From Arthrobacter gandavensis (lineage in GTDB: Bacteria > Actinomycetota > Actinomycetes > Actinomycetales > Micrococcaceae), in contig NZ_VTFU01000003.1 in NCBI RefSeq assembly GCF_009192735.1, positions 434,001 to 498,000 of the forward strand: a stretch of 64,000 nucleotides of DNA. Direction: 5' to 3'. Under the pieces are notes generated by a model that did not search any database, was not told the origin of the DNA, and was given only the letters and a program-made list of their open reading frames with translations. The position numbers and the translations under genes were made by a program. Positions within the stretch are counted from its first letter, which is position 1, and each line of letters starts with the position of its first letter. Positions 32,564 through 41,575 of the stretch are shown here, piece by piece.

Positions 32564-32932
32564 ATGAACCGGCTTGGATTTCTCGGACTTTCAACCGGGA
32601 CAACCATCCTGGTAGCTGCCCTTTTCTCAATGGGTGCTGTCTTTGTGGGAGCGAACGGCCTAATTCCCTTGTCGATTTTTGCGGCGGCTGCTTCTTTGGT
32701 CGCCGGCACCATCGGTGTTGCTGCGCTTGCCACGTCGGAAAACCCCAATAACCTTCCTGCAGCTGCTGGCCTGTTGGCGTTAACGCTCTCGCTGCTGGTT
32801 CCGCTCTTTACCTGGACGGCAAGTGCCACCATTCCCTTGGCCGCCGTTTCGGTGATGGCCCTGGTGCCTGCTGTGTTTTGGGCAGCAACCTGGATGGTCT
32901 CGCCAAGGCGGAGCGGCCGAAGCGCGGTTTAG
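32564..32932 (+). CDS. Four-helix membrane protein, unknown
   Basis: 122 residues made almost entirely of four hydrophobic segments (about 6-28, 31-50, 60-80, 84-106) with a basic C-terminus. ATG at 32564 is preceded by GGAAAGGGAG. The upstream in-frame codons are hydrophilic and look untranslated. It converges on the gene at 32941-33342 with 8 bases between stops. No family recognised. Confidence 0.55.
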   Translation: MNRLGFLGLSTGTTILVAALFSMGAVFVGANGLIPLSIFAAAASLVAGTIGVAALATSENPNNLPAAAGLLALTLSLLVPLFTWTASATIPLAAVSVMALVPAVFWAATWMVSPRRSGRSAV

Positions 32933-32940
32933 GTCATTTC

Positions 32941-33342
32941 CTAAGGCTGGCCGGCGGGAGCTGAAGCGGGCACCGATGTGACCGCTGGGTTGGGCAAACC
33001 TGGCTCGGAGGTGGACCCGGACTCTCCCATCGAAAAAAGCGCCAGCGTGGCCAGGATTCCGATGACCAGGACGACCACCAGCAGGACCCCGCTAATAATC
33101 GTCACCACCCAGGCGCAGCGCGGGCGGGGACGCCGCCGGACCAGGGCAACAACGCCCAGGACGAAGGCCAGCCCGGCCAGCGGAAAAAACAGGGGCGGCA
33201 GGACAACTGAGAGGACCAGGGCAACCAGCGCCACAACGCCCGACGGCGTACTCAGCCATGGGCCGTCGGGCTGCGGTGCCGCTGCAAAAGGATGCGCAGC
33301 GACGTGCTCCGGCCCGGAATGGGTGTCGGCGTTCGCGTTCAT
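32941..33342 (-). CDS. DUF4190-like small membrane protein
   Basis: 133 residues. A Pro/Ala-rich N-terminus is followed by hydrophobic stretches at about 34-75 ('GVVALVALVLSVVLPPLFFP', 'LAGLAFVLGVVALVRRR') and a helix at about 80-104, then a Ser/Pro/Ala-rich external tail. The layout of paired helices after a disordered tail resembles DUF4190-type proteins of actinobacteria. Function unknown. Confidence 0.6.
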   Translation of the reverse strand: MNANADTHSGPEHVAAHPFAAAPQPDGPWLSTPSGVVALVALVLSVVLPPLFFPLAGLAFVLGVVALVRRRPRPRCAWVVTIISGVLLVVVLVIGILATLALFSMGESGSTSEPGLPNPAVTSVPASAPAGQP

Positions 33343-33392
33343 TTAAGTTCCTTCTGCAGTTGAGTGGTGCCGGTCGGCAGGCACCCGTAGTT

Positions 33393-34073
33393 TCAAGTTT
33401 CGAGGTCCTCGGCCTGCGGCTCGAAACCCTGCCGCTTGCCGTGCATCCACAGTACGATGTCCAGCTCCCGCAGGTCCGTGATGGGCTCAGTGATCCCGGA
33501 TTGCGCCCGAATTTCGGCCAGCCGCTCGGCCAGCACGCCGTCGGCATAGGAACTGTGCCAGTACAGCCACTGATCCTTGGGGCCGGGGACGGCGGTCACC
33601 CGCCGGATGATGGAGTCATACACGGGGATTAGCCGAGGCCTCTTCCTGGCCATGATCTTGCTGGTGGTGCTCGGACCGACTCCCCACCCGGCGTCGTCAG
33701 CCTTGCCGCGAAGCAGGTTCCACAACTGGCGGGCGGGGCTGTCGGCACCCAGGTCCCGCACCGGATCGGCGTCGGGCAGGTCCACGTCGGCGGGGATCTG
33801 CGCCAGGAGATCCGAGATTTCCTTCGCCCGGGTCTCCAGCACGGCGATGGCGGTCCGCGGCGGAATCTTGACCGATCGGAAGGAGGCGGCCACCAGGTCA
33901 TCGGCGGTAATCCGGTTCACCGTTTCGGGGGCATCTCCGCCGCCGGCCCAGGAATCAAACCGTGAGCTGCTGCGGACCAAACCCGTGCGCGGCATAATCT
34001 CAGTGAAGAAGTCCCGCAGATTCTGCGCCGCCGTATCAACGGTGATTTCGCCCGTCGAAATAACGCGTTTCAT
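33393..34073 (-). CDS. DUF6308-like hypothetical protein
   Basis: 226-residue soluble protein. Recognisable blocks: 'ENLRDFF'-like N-terminus ('AAQNLRDFFTEIMPRTGLVR'), 'ADDLVAASFRSVKIPPRTAI', 'GVGPSTTSKIMARKRPRLIP' followed by 'VYDSIIRRV', and 'LRELDIVLWMHGKRQG'. The K-x-R-P-x-L-I-P-V-Y-D motif is typical of a family I recall as DUF6308, whose function is not known. It recalls HhH-type DNA glycosylase-like folds, but no catalytic residue is evident. The start at 34073 has GGGGGAA 5 bases upstream, while the longer start at 34103 has none. Confidence 0.7.
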   Translation of the reverse strand: MKRVISTGEITVDTAAQNLRDFFTEIMPRTGLVRSSSRFDSWAGGGDAPETVNRITADDLVAASFRSVKIPPRTAIAVLETRAKEISDLLAQIPADVDLPDADPVRDLGADSPARQLWNLLRGKADDAGWGVGPSTTSKIMARKRPRLIPVYDSIIRRVTAVPGPKDQWLYWHSSYADGVLAERLAEIRAQSGITEPITDLRELDIVLWMHGKRQGFEPQAEDLET

Positions 34074-34152
34074 GGTTCCCCCGTCGGTGGGTTGGAAAGT
34101 CATAAAGCAGGTGTTGTTTCCACACCCTACTGTTGTTCCCTAGAGTTCGACC

Positions 34153-34698
34153 ATGTCCATAACCTTCACGCCCATGGCCAATTCCGAGCACGATACCCGT
34201 GACCCGGTGGAGTTCCTGACAACCAACCGGTTTCCGTTCCATGTGCGGCCCGGGCATTCGGAGGAATCGGCGCGTGCGTCGGTGGCCAGCGGCCGTTTCT
34301 GGTCCGCTGAATCCCTCGGTTATTGGGTTAACGACGGCGGCTCCCGGATTGGACTGGTGGTCCTGGAGGACCTCGAGGATGACACCCCCATGTTTGATTT
34401 ACGGCTGGCCGAGGAGTTCCGCGGCAAGGGCCTCGGGCCGGAGGTGCTCACTGCTCTCTGCGCCAAGGTGTTTGATCAGTTCCCCGAGCCGGTGCGGTTT
34501 GAGGGCCAAACGAGGGAGGACAACATAGCGATGCGCAAGACTTTCCTCCGGGCTGGGTTCCTGAAGGAAGCCCACTACCGTCTGGGCTGGCCCACGGCAG
34601 AAGGGACCAGGGTGGCATCAGTTGCCTATGCGATCCTGCGCCAGGACTGGGAGAACAACGCCACCACGTATTTTGACTGGGACGATCTGCCGGTCTGA
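34153..34698 (+). CDS. GNAT-family N-acetyltransferase (RimJ/L-like)
   Basis: 181 residues. The acetyl-CoA site is 'RLAEEFRGKGLGPEVLTALC' with the R/Q-x-x-G-x-G/A pattern (R-G-K-G-L-G). 'REDNIAMRKTFLRAGFLKEA' is the C-terminal RimJ/RimL-like motif, and the tail 'ILRQDWENNATT' is the usual end. It transfers acetyl from acetyl-CoA to an unknown amine or N-terminus. Divergent from the DUF6308-like gene. Confidence 0.88.
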   Translation: MSITFTPMANSEHDTRDPVEFLTTNRFPFHVRPGHSEESARASVASGRFWSAESLGYWVNDGGSRIGLVVLEDLEDDTPMFDLRLAEEFRGKGLGPEVLTALCAKVFDQFPEPVRFEGQTREDNIAMRKTFLRAGFLKEAHYRLGWPTAEGTRVASVAYAILRQDWENNATTYFDWDDLPV

Positions 34699-34746
34699 AA
34701 AGCAGGGGCCAAACGCGGTTCAGGACCGGGCGGAGACTGGCGGGGC

Positions 34747-35844
34747 CTATCCTGCTTCAACCGTGGCGCCCAGGGCGGCGATGATCGCGTCGGTGACTTC
34801 GGCTGTGTTGGACTCCCCGCCAATATCGCGGGTGAGATGGCCGGCCGCCGTTGCAGTCTCGATAGCCGCCTCCACCCGGCGGGCCTCTTCGGGGAGCCCG
34901 AAGTGGTCCAGCATCAGGGCGGCGCTGGCGATCGCGCCGATGGGATTGCAGATGCCCCTTCCCGCGATGTCCGGCGCCGTGCCGTGAACCGGCTCGAACA
35001 TGCTGGGGAACCGGCGCTCGGGATTCAGGTTGGCGCTGGCCGCCAGGCCCAGGCTTCCGGCCAGGGCCGAGCCGAGGTCCGAGAGGATGTCGGCGTTCAG
35101 GTTTGAGGCCACGACGACGGACAGATCCTCGGGCTTCAGCACAAATTTGGCGCTCATGGCGTCCACCAGGACGCTTTCGGTTTGCACATCGGGGTAGTCG
35201 GCGGCGACCCGCTGGAAAACTTCGTCCCACAGCACCATGCCGTACTGCTGGGCGTTGGACTTGGTCACCGAGGACACTTTCCTGACGGTGCGGGTCCGGG
35301 CCAGATCGAAGGCGAACCGCATAATGCGTTCGCAGCCCTTCTCCGTGAAGAGGGCGGTCTGCAGGGCAACTTCATTACCCGGTCCCCGGCCGCTCAGGTT
35401 CCGGCCGCCGATCCCCGCGTATTCGCCCTCGCTGTTTTCCCGCACCACAATCCAGTCGAGTTGGGTGTCATCGGCCTTGCGCAGCGGGGAGTGGATCCCC
35501 GGCAGGAACTTCACCGGGCGAATATTGGCCCACTGGTCAAAGTTTTGGGTGATGTTCAGGCGCAGGCCCCACAGGCTGACGTGGTCCGGGACGTTTTCCC
35601 ATCCCACAGCGCCGAAATAGATGGCGTCGAAGTCCTGCAGGATCTCCAGCCCTTTCGGATCCATCATGACCCCGTGCTCGGCGTAGTACTCGCATCCCCA
35701 GGGGAATTCACTCCAGCTGAAGGCAAATTTGCCGCCGGACTGCTCGGCGACACTTTCCAGGACGCGTCGTCCGGCGGCGACCACCTCCTTGCCCACGCCG
35801 TCGGCCGGAATCGATGCGATCCGAAAAACCTGGGTTTCGCTCAT
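34747..35844 (-). CDS. Tartrate / D-malate dehydrogenase (isocitrate-IPM dehydrogenase family)
   Basis: 365-residue beta-decarboxylating dehydrogenase, NAD- and Mn/Mg-dependent. It shows 'IPADGVGKEVVAAGRRVLES', the substrate loop 'RLNITQNFDQWANIRPVKFL', 'VVRENSEGEYAGIGGR', the metal site 'VDAMSAKFVLKPEDLSVVVA...DILSDLGSALAGSLGL' and 'FEPVHGTAPDIAGRGICNPI'. The 'W-G-C-x-Y-Y' and 'SLWGLRLNI' segments point to the TtuC/DmlA branch (tartrate, D-malate) rather than isopropylmalate dehydrogenase. ATG at 35844 has GAGGAG 8 bases upstream. Confidence 0.9.
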   Translation of the reverse strand: MSETQVFRIASIPADGVGKEVVAAGRRVLESVAEQSGGKFAFSWSEFPWGCEYYAEHGVMMDPKGLEILQDFDAIYFGAVGWENVPDHVSLWGLRLNITQNFDQWANIRPVKFLPGIHSPLRKADDTQLDWIVVRENSEGEYAGIGGRNLSGRGPGNEVALQTALFTEKGCERIMRFAFDLARTRTVRKVSSVTKSNAQQYGMVLWDEVFQRVAADYPDVQTESVLVDAMSAKFVLKPEDLSVVVASNLNADILSDLGSALAGSLGLAASANLNPERRFPSMFEPVHGTAPDIAGRGICNPIGAIASAALMLDHFGLPEEARRVEAAIETATAAGHLTRDIGGESNTAEVTDAIIAALGATVEAG

Positions 35845-36091
35845 GCGGCTGTCTCCTCACATAATTGTCTGCACGCTGCGGTCTTGACTCAATTACACCG
35901 GCCGGTCAATGGGCTGTCCAAGGCTTGTTGTGGATTGGCTCAATAGGCAAGAGCTATGGATTCCAGTCCTCAGAGGTGTCCACATTGCTTCTGCCTACGT
36001 GGGCCGGGGTGTCTGCTGCCGTCTGCGGAACCGCGCCGATAGACTCGCCCCAACTAACCCGGCCACGCAGGCCGAGAAAATCGGGGCAATC

Positions 36092-37027
36092 TTGAGTGTG
36101 AGCACGGGAACGGCCATCTCTGTCCGGGGACTGACCAAAAAATACGGTGCCACGACCGCCGTTGACGACCTGTCTTTTGACGTTCAGTCCGGCAGCGTTT
36201 TCGCCTTCCTGGGGACCAATGGCGCCGGCAAATCCACCACGATTTCCTGCCTGACCACCGTCATTCCGTTCAATTCCGGTGAAGCCTCAGTTGACGGCGA
36301 CGACGTCCGGACCGCCGGCGGAGCGGTTCGGAAGAACATTGGGGTCGTCTTCCAGGATTCGGTGCTGGACCCGCTGCTCACCGGCCGGGAAAATCTGCGG
36401 ACGCGTGCCCGCTTTTACTCGGCGGATGGCCAGGCCAACGAGGCCCGCATTACCGAGCTGAGCGCCCTGATCGGTCTTGATGAGTTTGTGGACCGGCCCT
36501 ACGGCACGTATTCCGGCGGCCAGCGCCGGCGCGTGGATATTGCCCGCGCACTGCTGCATTCGCCGTCGATCCTTTTCCTGGATGAACCCACCGCCGGTCT
36601 GGATCCCGCCAGCCGGGCCCTGGTCTGGTCCACCATCCGCGAGCTGCGGGACCGCCACGGCCTCACCGTCTTCCTGACCACGCACTACATGGAGGAAACC
36701 GAGGAGGCGGACCGGGTCTGCATCATTGAACGCGGGCGCATCATTGCCGACGGCACGCCGGCACAGCTGCGCGCCCAGCACAGCAGCTCGGTCCTGAGCA
36801 TCACCACCGATGACCGCCCGGCCCTGCTGGCGCTGGCGGCGGAGGAGGGGGCCGGGGTCCGGGATGAGGACGACGGCGGTGTGGTCCGGCTGGTGGCCGG
36901 CGACGCCTCCGCGGCCCTGCGGATCCTGAACCGGCACGGCGGCCACGTCCAGGACTTCGAATTCCGCCACGGCACCATGGACGACGTCTTCCTCGCCCTG
37001 ACCGGCCGCGAGGGGGAAGCGGCATGA
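36092..37027 (+). CDS. DrrA-like ABC exporter ATPase
   Basis: 311 residues. Walker A is G-T-N-G-A-G-K-S-T, signature 'YSGGQRRRV', Walker B 'ILFLDEPTAGLDP' and H-loop 'TTHY'. The C-terminal accessory domain ends in 'FRHGTMDDVFLALTGREGE', common in daunorubicin-resistance-type ATPases. The start is uncertain: TTG 36092 (GGGG 5 bases upstream) or GTG 36098. The longer frame to 35909 lacks family similarity. Overlaps the permease by 4 bases. Confidence 0.92.
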   Translation: MSVSTGTAISVRGLTKKYGATTAVDDLSFDVQSGSVFAFLGTNGAGKSTTISCLTTVIPFNSGEASVDGDDVRTAGGAVRKNIGVVFQDSVLDPLLTGRENLRTRARFYSADGQANEARITELSALIGLDEFVDRPYGTYSGGQRRRVDIARALLHSPSILFLDEPTAGLDPASRALVWSTIRELRDRHGLTVFLTTHYMEETEEADRVCIIERGRIIADGTPAQLRAQHSSSVLSITTDDRPALLALAAEEGAGVRDEDDGGVVRLVAGDASAALRILNRHGGHVQDFEFRHGTMDDVFLALTGREGEAA

Positions 37028-37902
37028 GCGTGGTCCTCACCCTGATGTCACGCAACCTCCGCCTGTTTTTCCGCGACCGGCTGGGGGTGTTCTTTTCGCT
37101 GCTGTCAGCGTTGGTCCTGTTTCTGCTCTACACCCTCTTCCTCGGCAGCGGGCAGGTGGATGACCTGCAGGAATCCTTCCCCGGTGCCACCGAAGAAGAG
37201 GTCAAAGGCTTTGTGGACACCTGGATGTTCGCCGGCATTGTCGGCATCACCTCCATCACCACCGGCCTGGGCGCCATGAACGTCTTTGTGGAGGATTCGG
37301 CGTCGGGCCGCTTCCGGGACTTCCTGGTATCGCCGATCCGCCGCGAAAAACTGATCCTCGGCTACCTGCTGTCCGCCGGCGTCGTTGCCCTGATCATGAC
37401 CACAGTGGTGCTGATCATCAGCCTCGTGTACCTCTATCTGGTGGACGGGGTCAGCTTCGAGCCGGGGCAGATCGCCACCGTCTACGGCTTTTTGGCCCTG
37501 AGCTGTCTGGCGTTCGCAGCGCTGAGTGCCTTTGTGGTGTCCTTTGTCCGCACCGCCGGGGCCTATTCCGCGCTGTCCACCATTGTGGGAACGATCCTGG
37601 GCTTCCTGGCCGGCGCCTATATTCCGGTCGGCGCGTTGCCTGACGGCGTCCGGACGGTCATTAACGCGCTGCCGTTCATGCAGGCGTCGGTGCCGGTCCG
37701 GCAGGAAATGACGGCTGATTCGCTGCAGGCCATGGCCGGCGACCAGCCCGGCGCCGTGGCCGAACTGCAGGAGATTTTCGGCATCACCGCGTCCATGGGG
37801 GACTGGGAAATCACCAACGGCTACGTGGTGGCTGTCCTGACCATCATGGCCGTGGTGTTCACCCTGCTGGCTGCCCTGCAGATCCGCCGCCGCATCGCTT
37901 AG
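37024..37902 (+). CDS. ABC-2-type exporter permease
   Basis: 292-residue permease with about six helices: helix 1 after 'MSRNLRLFFRDRLGVFFSLL', then a large external loop (about 45-70) and the core of the ABC-2 domain, with the typical 'FLVSPIRREKLILGYLLSAG' and 'LGFLAGAYIPVGALPDGVRT' segments. It works with the preceding ATPase. The stop overlaps the stop region of the converging acetyltransferase by 4 bases. Substrate unknown. Confidence 0.92.
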   Translation: MSVVLTLMSRNLRLFFRDRLGVFFSLLSALVLFLLYTLFLGSGQVDDLQESFPGATEEEVKGFVDTWMFAGIVGITSITTGLGAMNVFVEDSASGRFRDFLVSPIRREKLILGYLLSAGVVALIMTTVVLIISLVYLYLVDGVSFEPGQIATVYGFLALSCLAFAALSAFVVSFVRTAGAYSALSTIVGTILGFLAGAYIPVGALPDGVRTVINALPFMQASVPVRQEMTADSLQAMAGDQPGAVAELQEIFGITASMGDWEITNGYVVAVLTIMAVVFTLLAALQIRRRIA

Positions 37903-38525
37903 GGCCGCGGGTCAGTTGCGAGGATGGCCATGCTGACGGCATCCACCCATTCGCCGTCCCACCGCAGGGCGTCGCGCTGGCGGCCCTCGACGGTGAACCC
38001 GGCCTTCTCGTAGGCCCGCTGGGCCCGCGGATTGAAGGCGAAAACCTCCAGTGCCACCCGGTGCAGGCCCAGATCATCAAACGCGTGCGCGACGACGGCG
38101 CGGGTCGCCTCAGTGCCGTACCCCTGGCCCAGCACTTCAGCCGGCGCCAGCGCGATCCGGAAGCCGACCGACGCGTTGTCCGGGTCCAAATCGTTCAGGA
38201 CCACTTCGCCCAGGTACCGCTCTTTCCGGTGGTGTTGCTCCCGGGGCTGGTCGTGCTGGTCGTTCGGGCTCCGGTCTTCCGGGTGCTGGTCGTCGGCGAG
38301 CCGGATAACAGCCCAGTCGGCGCGGTCGTGGTGTCCGGACAGTCCGGCAAGCCAGGCGCGGATCTGGTCTGGCGTGAATTCCGCGTGGGTGCCGGTCAGG
38401 CGCCGGGCCTCCGGATCGTGCAGCGACGCCCAGACGCCGTCGAAATGTTCTGGCCCCAGCGGTTCCAGGCGTAGCCGCGCGGTGGTCAGAGTGGCCTGGC
38501 TGGCGAAGAGGTTTTCGGAAATCAC
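37899..38525 (-). CDS. GNAT-family N-acetyltransferase with hydrophilic insertion
   Basis: 208 residues of RimJ/L type: 'LTTARLRLEPLGPEHFDGVW' N-terminus, the acetyl-CoA loop 'PAEVLGQGYGTEATRAVVAH' and 'HRVALEVFAFNPRAQRAYEK' with 'AGFTVEGR'. Between strands 3 and 4 there is a charged stretch of about 24 residues rich in His, Gln, Asp and Arg (roughly 77-100) that normal family members lack. It could be an expanded repeat. Substrate unknown. It ends by a 4-base overlap with the converging ABC permease. Confidence 0.87.
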   Translation of the reverse strand: MISENLFASQATLTTARLRLEPLGPEHFDGVWASLHDPEARRLTGTHAEFTPDQIRAWLAGLSGHHDRADWAVIRLADDQHPEDRSPNDQHDQPREQHHRKERYLGEVVLNDLDPDNASVGFRIALAPAEVLGQGYGTEATRAVVAHAFDDLGLHRVALEVFAFNPRAQRAYEKAGFTVEGRQRDALRWDGEWVDAVSMAILATDPRP

Positions 38526-38529
38526 CGGG

Positions 38530-39057
38530 TCAGCCTAGCTGCAGGTCCAGTTCATAGACGATTTCCAGGCCGTCGTCGTCATCCCACTGCGTGCCGGTTT
38601 CCACGAATCCGTACTGCAGCACGAGGTTCAGGGACGCTGCATTGTCTGGACTGATGGTGGCCCGCACGGTGCTGACTGCCGGTTCACTCGCTGCCCGGGC
38701 GAGCAGCAGCTCCAGAGCTGCACGGGCATACCCGCGGCGGCGCAGTGCCGGATCCACCGAGTAGCCCAGCTCAACCATTCCGCCGGCATCCGGGGGACCG
38801 TGGAATCCGGCGCAGCCCACAGCCTGCCCGCTGGCAGAGTCCACAATTGCTCCGGTAATCCAGCCGGCGTCGTCGGGCGCTGTGGCCAGCTGCAGGCTGC
38901 GGATTTTCCATACCGCCCGCCGGTCCGAGGATAAATGGGGTGTGAGGGGCACGGGCGAGTGCCGGTTGGCGGTGTCCAGTTCTCCGGCGGCGAGGGCATC
39001 AATGGCGGCCAAGGGCAGCTGCACCAGCTCGACGGCGGGAAGGGGGAGGGTAGTCAC
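38530..39057 (-). CDS. GNAT-family N-acetyltransferase
   Basis: 175 residues with the acetyl-CoA-binding 'YSVDPALRRRGYARAALELL' (R-R-R-G-Y-A) and 'ATISPDNAASLNLVLQYGFV' C-terminal helix. The N-terminal third is a substrate-side region without recognised motif. It lies 4 bases upstream of the previous acetyltransferase gene on the same strand, so the two are probably cotranscribed. Substrate unknown. Confidence 0.85.
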   Translation of the reverse strand: MTTLPLPAVELVQLPLAAIDALAAGELDTANRHSPVPLTPHLSSDRRAVWKIRSLQLATAPDDAGWITGAIVDSASGQAVGCAGFHGPPDAGGMVELGYSVDPALRRRGYARAALELLLARAASEPAVSTVRATISPDNAASLNLVLQYGFVETGTQWDDDDGLEIVYELDLQLG

Positions 39058-39105
39058 CGCTCCAGTATGCCCTCACACTGGAAACCAACCGGAAGGAGCG
39101 CTTTT

Positions 39106-40083
39106 ATGGGCACTGATCAGGTCATCATTATCGGCTCCGGTCCGGCCGGCTATACGGCAGCGGTTTATGCCGCCCGGGCCGGGCTCACGCCGCGCGTCCT
39201 GGCCGGATCGGTAACCGCCGGTGGGGCGCTGATGAACACCACCGAAGTGGAGAATTTCCCGGGTTTCCCGGACGGAATCCAGGGTCCGGATCTGATGGAT
39301 AACCTCCGCCGGCAGGCAGAAAAGTTCGGCGCGGTCGTCCAATACGACGACGTCGTATCAGTGGAGCTGGGTGGGCACACCAAGCGGGTGGAGACCGGCG
39401 GCGGCGGCAAATACAAGGCCCGCAGCGTCATTCTGGCAACCGGCTCCGCCTACAAAGAACTGGGGCTGCCGGAGGAGAAACGGCTCAACGGCCGCGGGAT
39501 CTCGTGGTGTGCCACCTGCGACGGATTCTTCTTCCGCAACCAGGACGTTCTTGTGGTGGGTGGCGGGGATTCGGCCATGGAGGAAGCGCTGTTCCTGAGC
39601 CGGTTCGGCAAAACGGTCACGGTGATTGTGCGCCGCGGCGAGCTGCGTGCCTCCCGCATCATGGCAATGCGGGCCAAGAGCCACGAGAAAATCCGGTTTG
39701 AGTGGAACAGCGAGGTGACCGCCGTGCATGGCACTGACAAGGTCACGGGCGTGACCCTCACCGATACGGTCACGGGAGAAAAACGGGAGCTGCATGCTGA
39801 CGGGATCTTTGTTGCCATTGGACATGTTCCACGTACTGAACTGCTGCACGGGCAGGTGGATCTGGACGCTGAAGGGTATATTTCGGTAGCCGCACCCACC
39901 ACCGCCACGTCCGCTGACGGCGTCTTCGCCTGCGGGGATGCCGTTGACCACCGCTATCGGCAGGCCATCACCGCCGCCGGCACCGGCTGTGCCGCAGCCC
40001 TCGATGCCGAGCGCTACCTTGCGGCACTGCAGGATGCGGACAGCATTGCAACGGCACTCGTTGAAGGATCCCTGTCGGACTAA
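39106..40083 (+). CDS. trxB: Thioredoxin-reductase-like FAD/NADPH oxidoreductase
   Basis: 325 residues. FAD site 'VIIIGSGPAGYTAAVYAARA', redox-active pair W-C-A-T-C-D near residue 140, NADPH site 'VLVVGGGDSAMEEALFLSRF', and C-terminal FAD motif 'GVFACGDAVDHRYRQAITAA' are all in the order of low-molecular-weight thioredoxin reductases. No thioredoxin gene is adjacent, which is unusual. The protein could also reduce another small redox partner. ATG at 39106 has GGAAGGA 8 bases upstream. MntH converges on it. Confidence 0.9.
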   Translation: MGTDQVIIIGSGPAGYTAAVYAARAGLTPRVLAGSVTAGGALMNTTEVENFPGFPDGIQGPDLMDNLRRQAEKFGAVVQYDDVVSVELGGHTKRVETGGGGKYKARSVILATGSAYKELGLPEEKRLNGRGISWCATCDGFFFRNQDVLVVGGGDSAMEEALFLSRFGKTVTVIVRRGELRASRIMAMRAKSHEKIRFEWNSEVTAVHGTDKVTGVTLTDTVTGEKRELHADGIFVAIGHVPRTELLHGQVDLDAEGYISVAAPTTATSADGVFACGDAVDHRYRQAITAAGTGCAAALDAERYLAALQDADSIATALVEGSLSD

Positions 40084-40108
40084 CCCGGGCTATTTGGAAG
40101 CGGGGCAG

Positions 40109-41377
40109 TTAGGCCGCCCCGGTGAAGGTCAGCACCAGCAGCGTGATGTTCAGGCCCACCAGAAGCAGCGCGACCACCACGCCCAGCGTCGTCGTCCACC
40201 AGCGGTTGCAGTGCACCCCCATGAGGTCTTTGCGGGAGGTGAGCCAGACCAGCGGAATCAGGGCAAACGGGATGCCGAAGGACAGGATGACCTGGCTCAG
40301 GACCAGCGCCCAGGTGGGGTCGAGCCCGGCAGCAAGGATCAGCAGCGCCGGAATCAGGGTGATCAGCCGGCGCAGGAGCATCGGAATCCGAATCTTCAGC
40401 AGCCCGTGCATGATTTCGGCTCCGGCATAGGCGCCCACCGACGTCGACGCCAGACCTGAAGCGAGGAGCCCCACAGCAAACAGGGTTGCGACGGCGGCGC
40501 CCAACGAGGCGGCAATCGCGGCGTGGGCGCCCTCAAGGGTATCGGTGCCGTCCACCCCCTGCAGGGAACTGGCAGCCAGCAGCAGAATGGCCAGGTTCAC
40601 CGTTCCGGCGACGGCCAGCGCAATGGTCACGTCCCAGCGGGTGGCGCGGATCAGCATGGGAGTGGTTAGGCTGACGGTTCGGTCAGGGAACCGGTCCCGG
40701 GTCAGGGCGGAATGCGCGTAGATGGCATGGGGCATGACGGTGGCGCCGAGAATGGATGCGGCCAACAGCACGGATTCGCTGCCCTCGAAGCGCGGGACCA
40801 GCCCACCTGCCAGGGCACCGGCGTCGGGCGGTGAAATGACGACGCCGGCAGTGAAACCGATGGCGATGATCGCCATCATGGACACGATCACGTATTCGAA
40901 AGTCCGGTGCCGGCCGCTGCCCTGCAGACCCAGAACGGCAAGGGAAACCACGCCGGTGATAACTCCGCCGAGCAACAGGGGCAGGTCAAACAACAACCAG
41001 AGGGCTACGGCCCCGCCGATGACTTCAGCAACGTCCGTGGCCATGGCCACGAGTTCTGCTTGGAGCCAGTACAGCCGTCGAGCCGACTTGCGGCCGATCC
41101 GCTCTCCCAGGAGTTGGGGCAGGGACTTTCCAGTGACCAGTCCCAGCTTTGCGGAGAGGTACTGGATGAGCCAAGCCATGGTGTTTGCGGCGACCACAAC
41201 CCATACCAGCAGGTAGCCAAAGCGGGCACCTGCAGTCATGTTGCTGGCAACATTTCCCGGATCCAAGTAGGCGACTCCGGCCACCAGCGCCGGTCCGAGC
41301 ATCCATAGCAGCCGTTTGGGCGCAGGGGTGTTTGGAGCGGATCCTGCGGACTCCAAGACGGTCGTATCGCGGCTCAT
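40109..41377 (-). CDS. mntH: Nramp-family Mn2+(Fe2+)/H+ symporter
   Basis: 422 residues with 11 predicted helices. The Nramp fingerprint in helix 1 is 'AYLDPGNVASNMTAGARFGY' (DPGN metal site) and in helix 6 'ATVMPHAIYAHSAL' (A-x-M-P-H, the Met-Pro-His pair). It imports manganese with protons. Together with the two Mn-catalases in this window it fits a manganese-centred oxidative-stress strategy. ATG at 41377. The 16-base palindrome 21 bases upstream is a likely operator. Confidence 0.95.
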   Translation of the reverse strand: MSRDTTVLESAGSAPNTPAPKRLLWMLGPALVAGVAYLDPGNVASNMTAGARFGYLLVWVVVAANTMAWLIQYLSAKLGLVTGKSLPQLLGERIGRKSARRLYWLQAELVAMATDVAEVIGGAVALWLLFDLPLLLGGVITGVVSLAVLGLQGSGRHRTFEYVIVSMMAIIAIGFTAGVVISPPDAGALAGGLVPRFEGSESVLLAASILGATVMPHAIYAHSALTRDRFPDRTVSLTTPMLIRATRWDVTIALAVAGTVNLAILLLAASSLQGVDGTDTLEGAHAAIAASLGAAVATLFAVGLLASGLASTSVGAYAGAEIMHGLLKIRIPMLLRRLITLIPALLILAAGLDPTWALVLSQVILSFGIPFALIPLVWLTSRKDLMGVHCNRWWTTTLGVVVALLLVGLNITLLVLTFTGAA

Positions 41378-41397
41378 AACAGCAACGTAACACGAAA

Positions 41398-41413
41398 GTT
41401 CGGGCACCCGAAC
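41398..41413. promoter_or_regulatory. Palindromic operator-like site upstream of mntH
   Basis: GTTCGGG-CA-CCCGAAC, exact 7-base arms, centred 28 bases before the mntH start. Size and position fit a metal-responsive repressor of the DtxR/MntR type, though the sequence alone does not identify the protein. Confidence 0.55.
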
Positions 41414-41575
41414 ATCTGAGGCAGGGCTGGCGAACAGGGCGGGCAAAATAGCTTCAGGGCGTTGTTTGCTCTGCTGTCAGCGTGGGGTTCGCGTGCCGCG
41501 ATGAGGGTTTGGGTTGGCCGGCGCGAAAGGCGGGTAGCGGGGCTTGTGCTGGGGATGGGCTAGGGGTGTGGTGAG

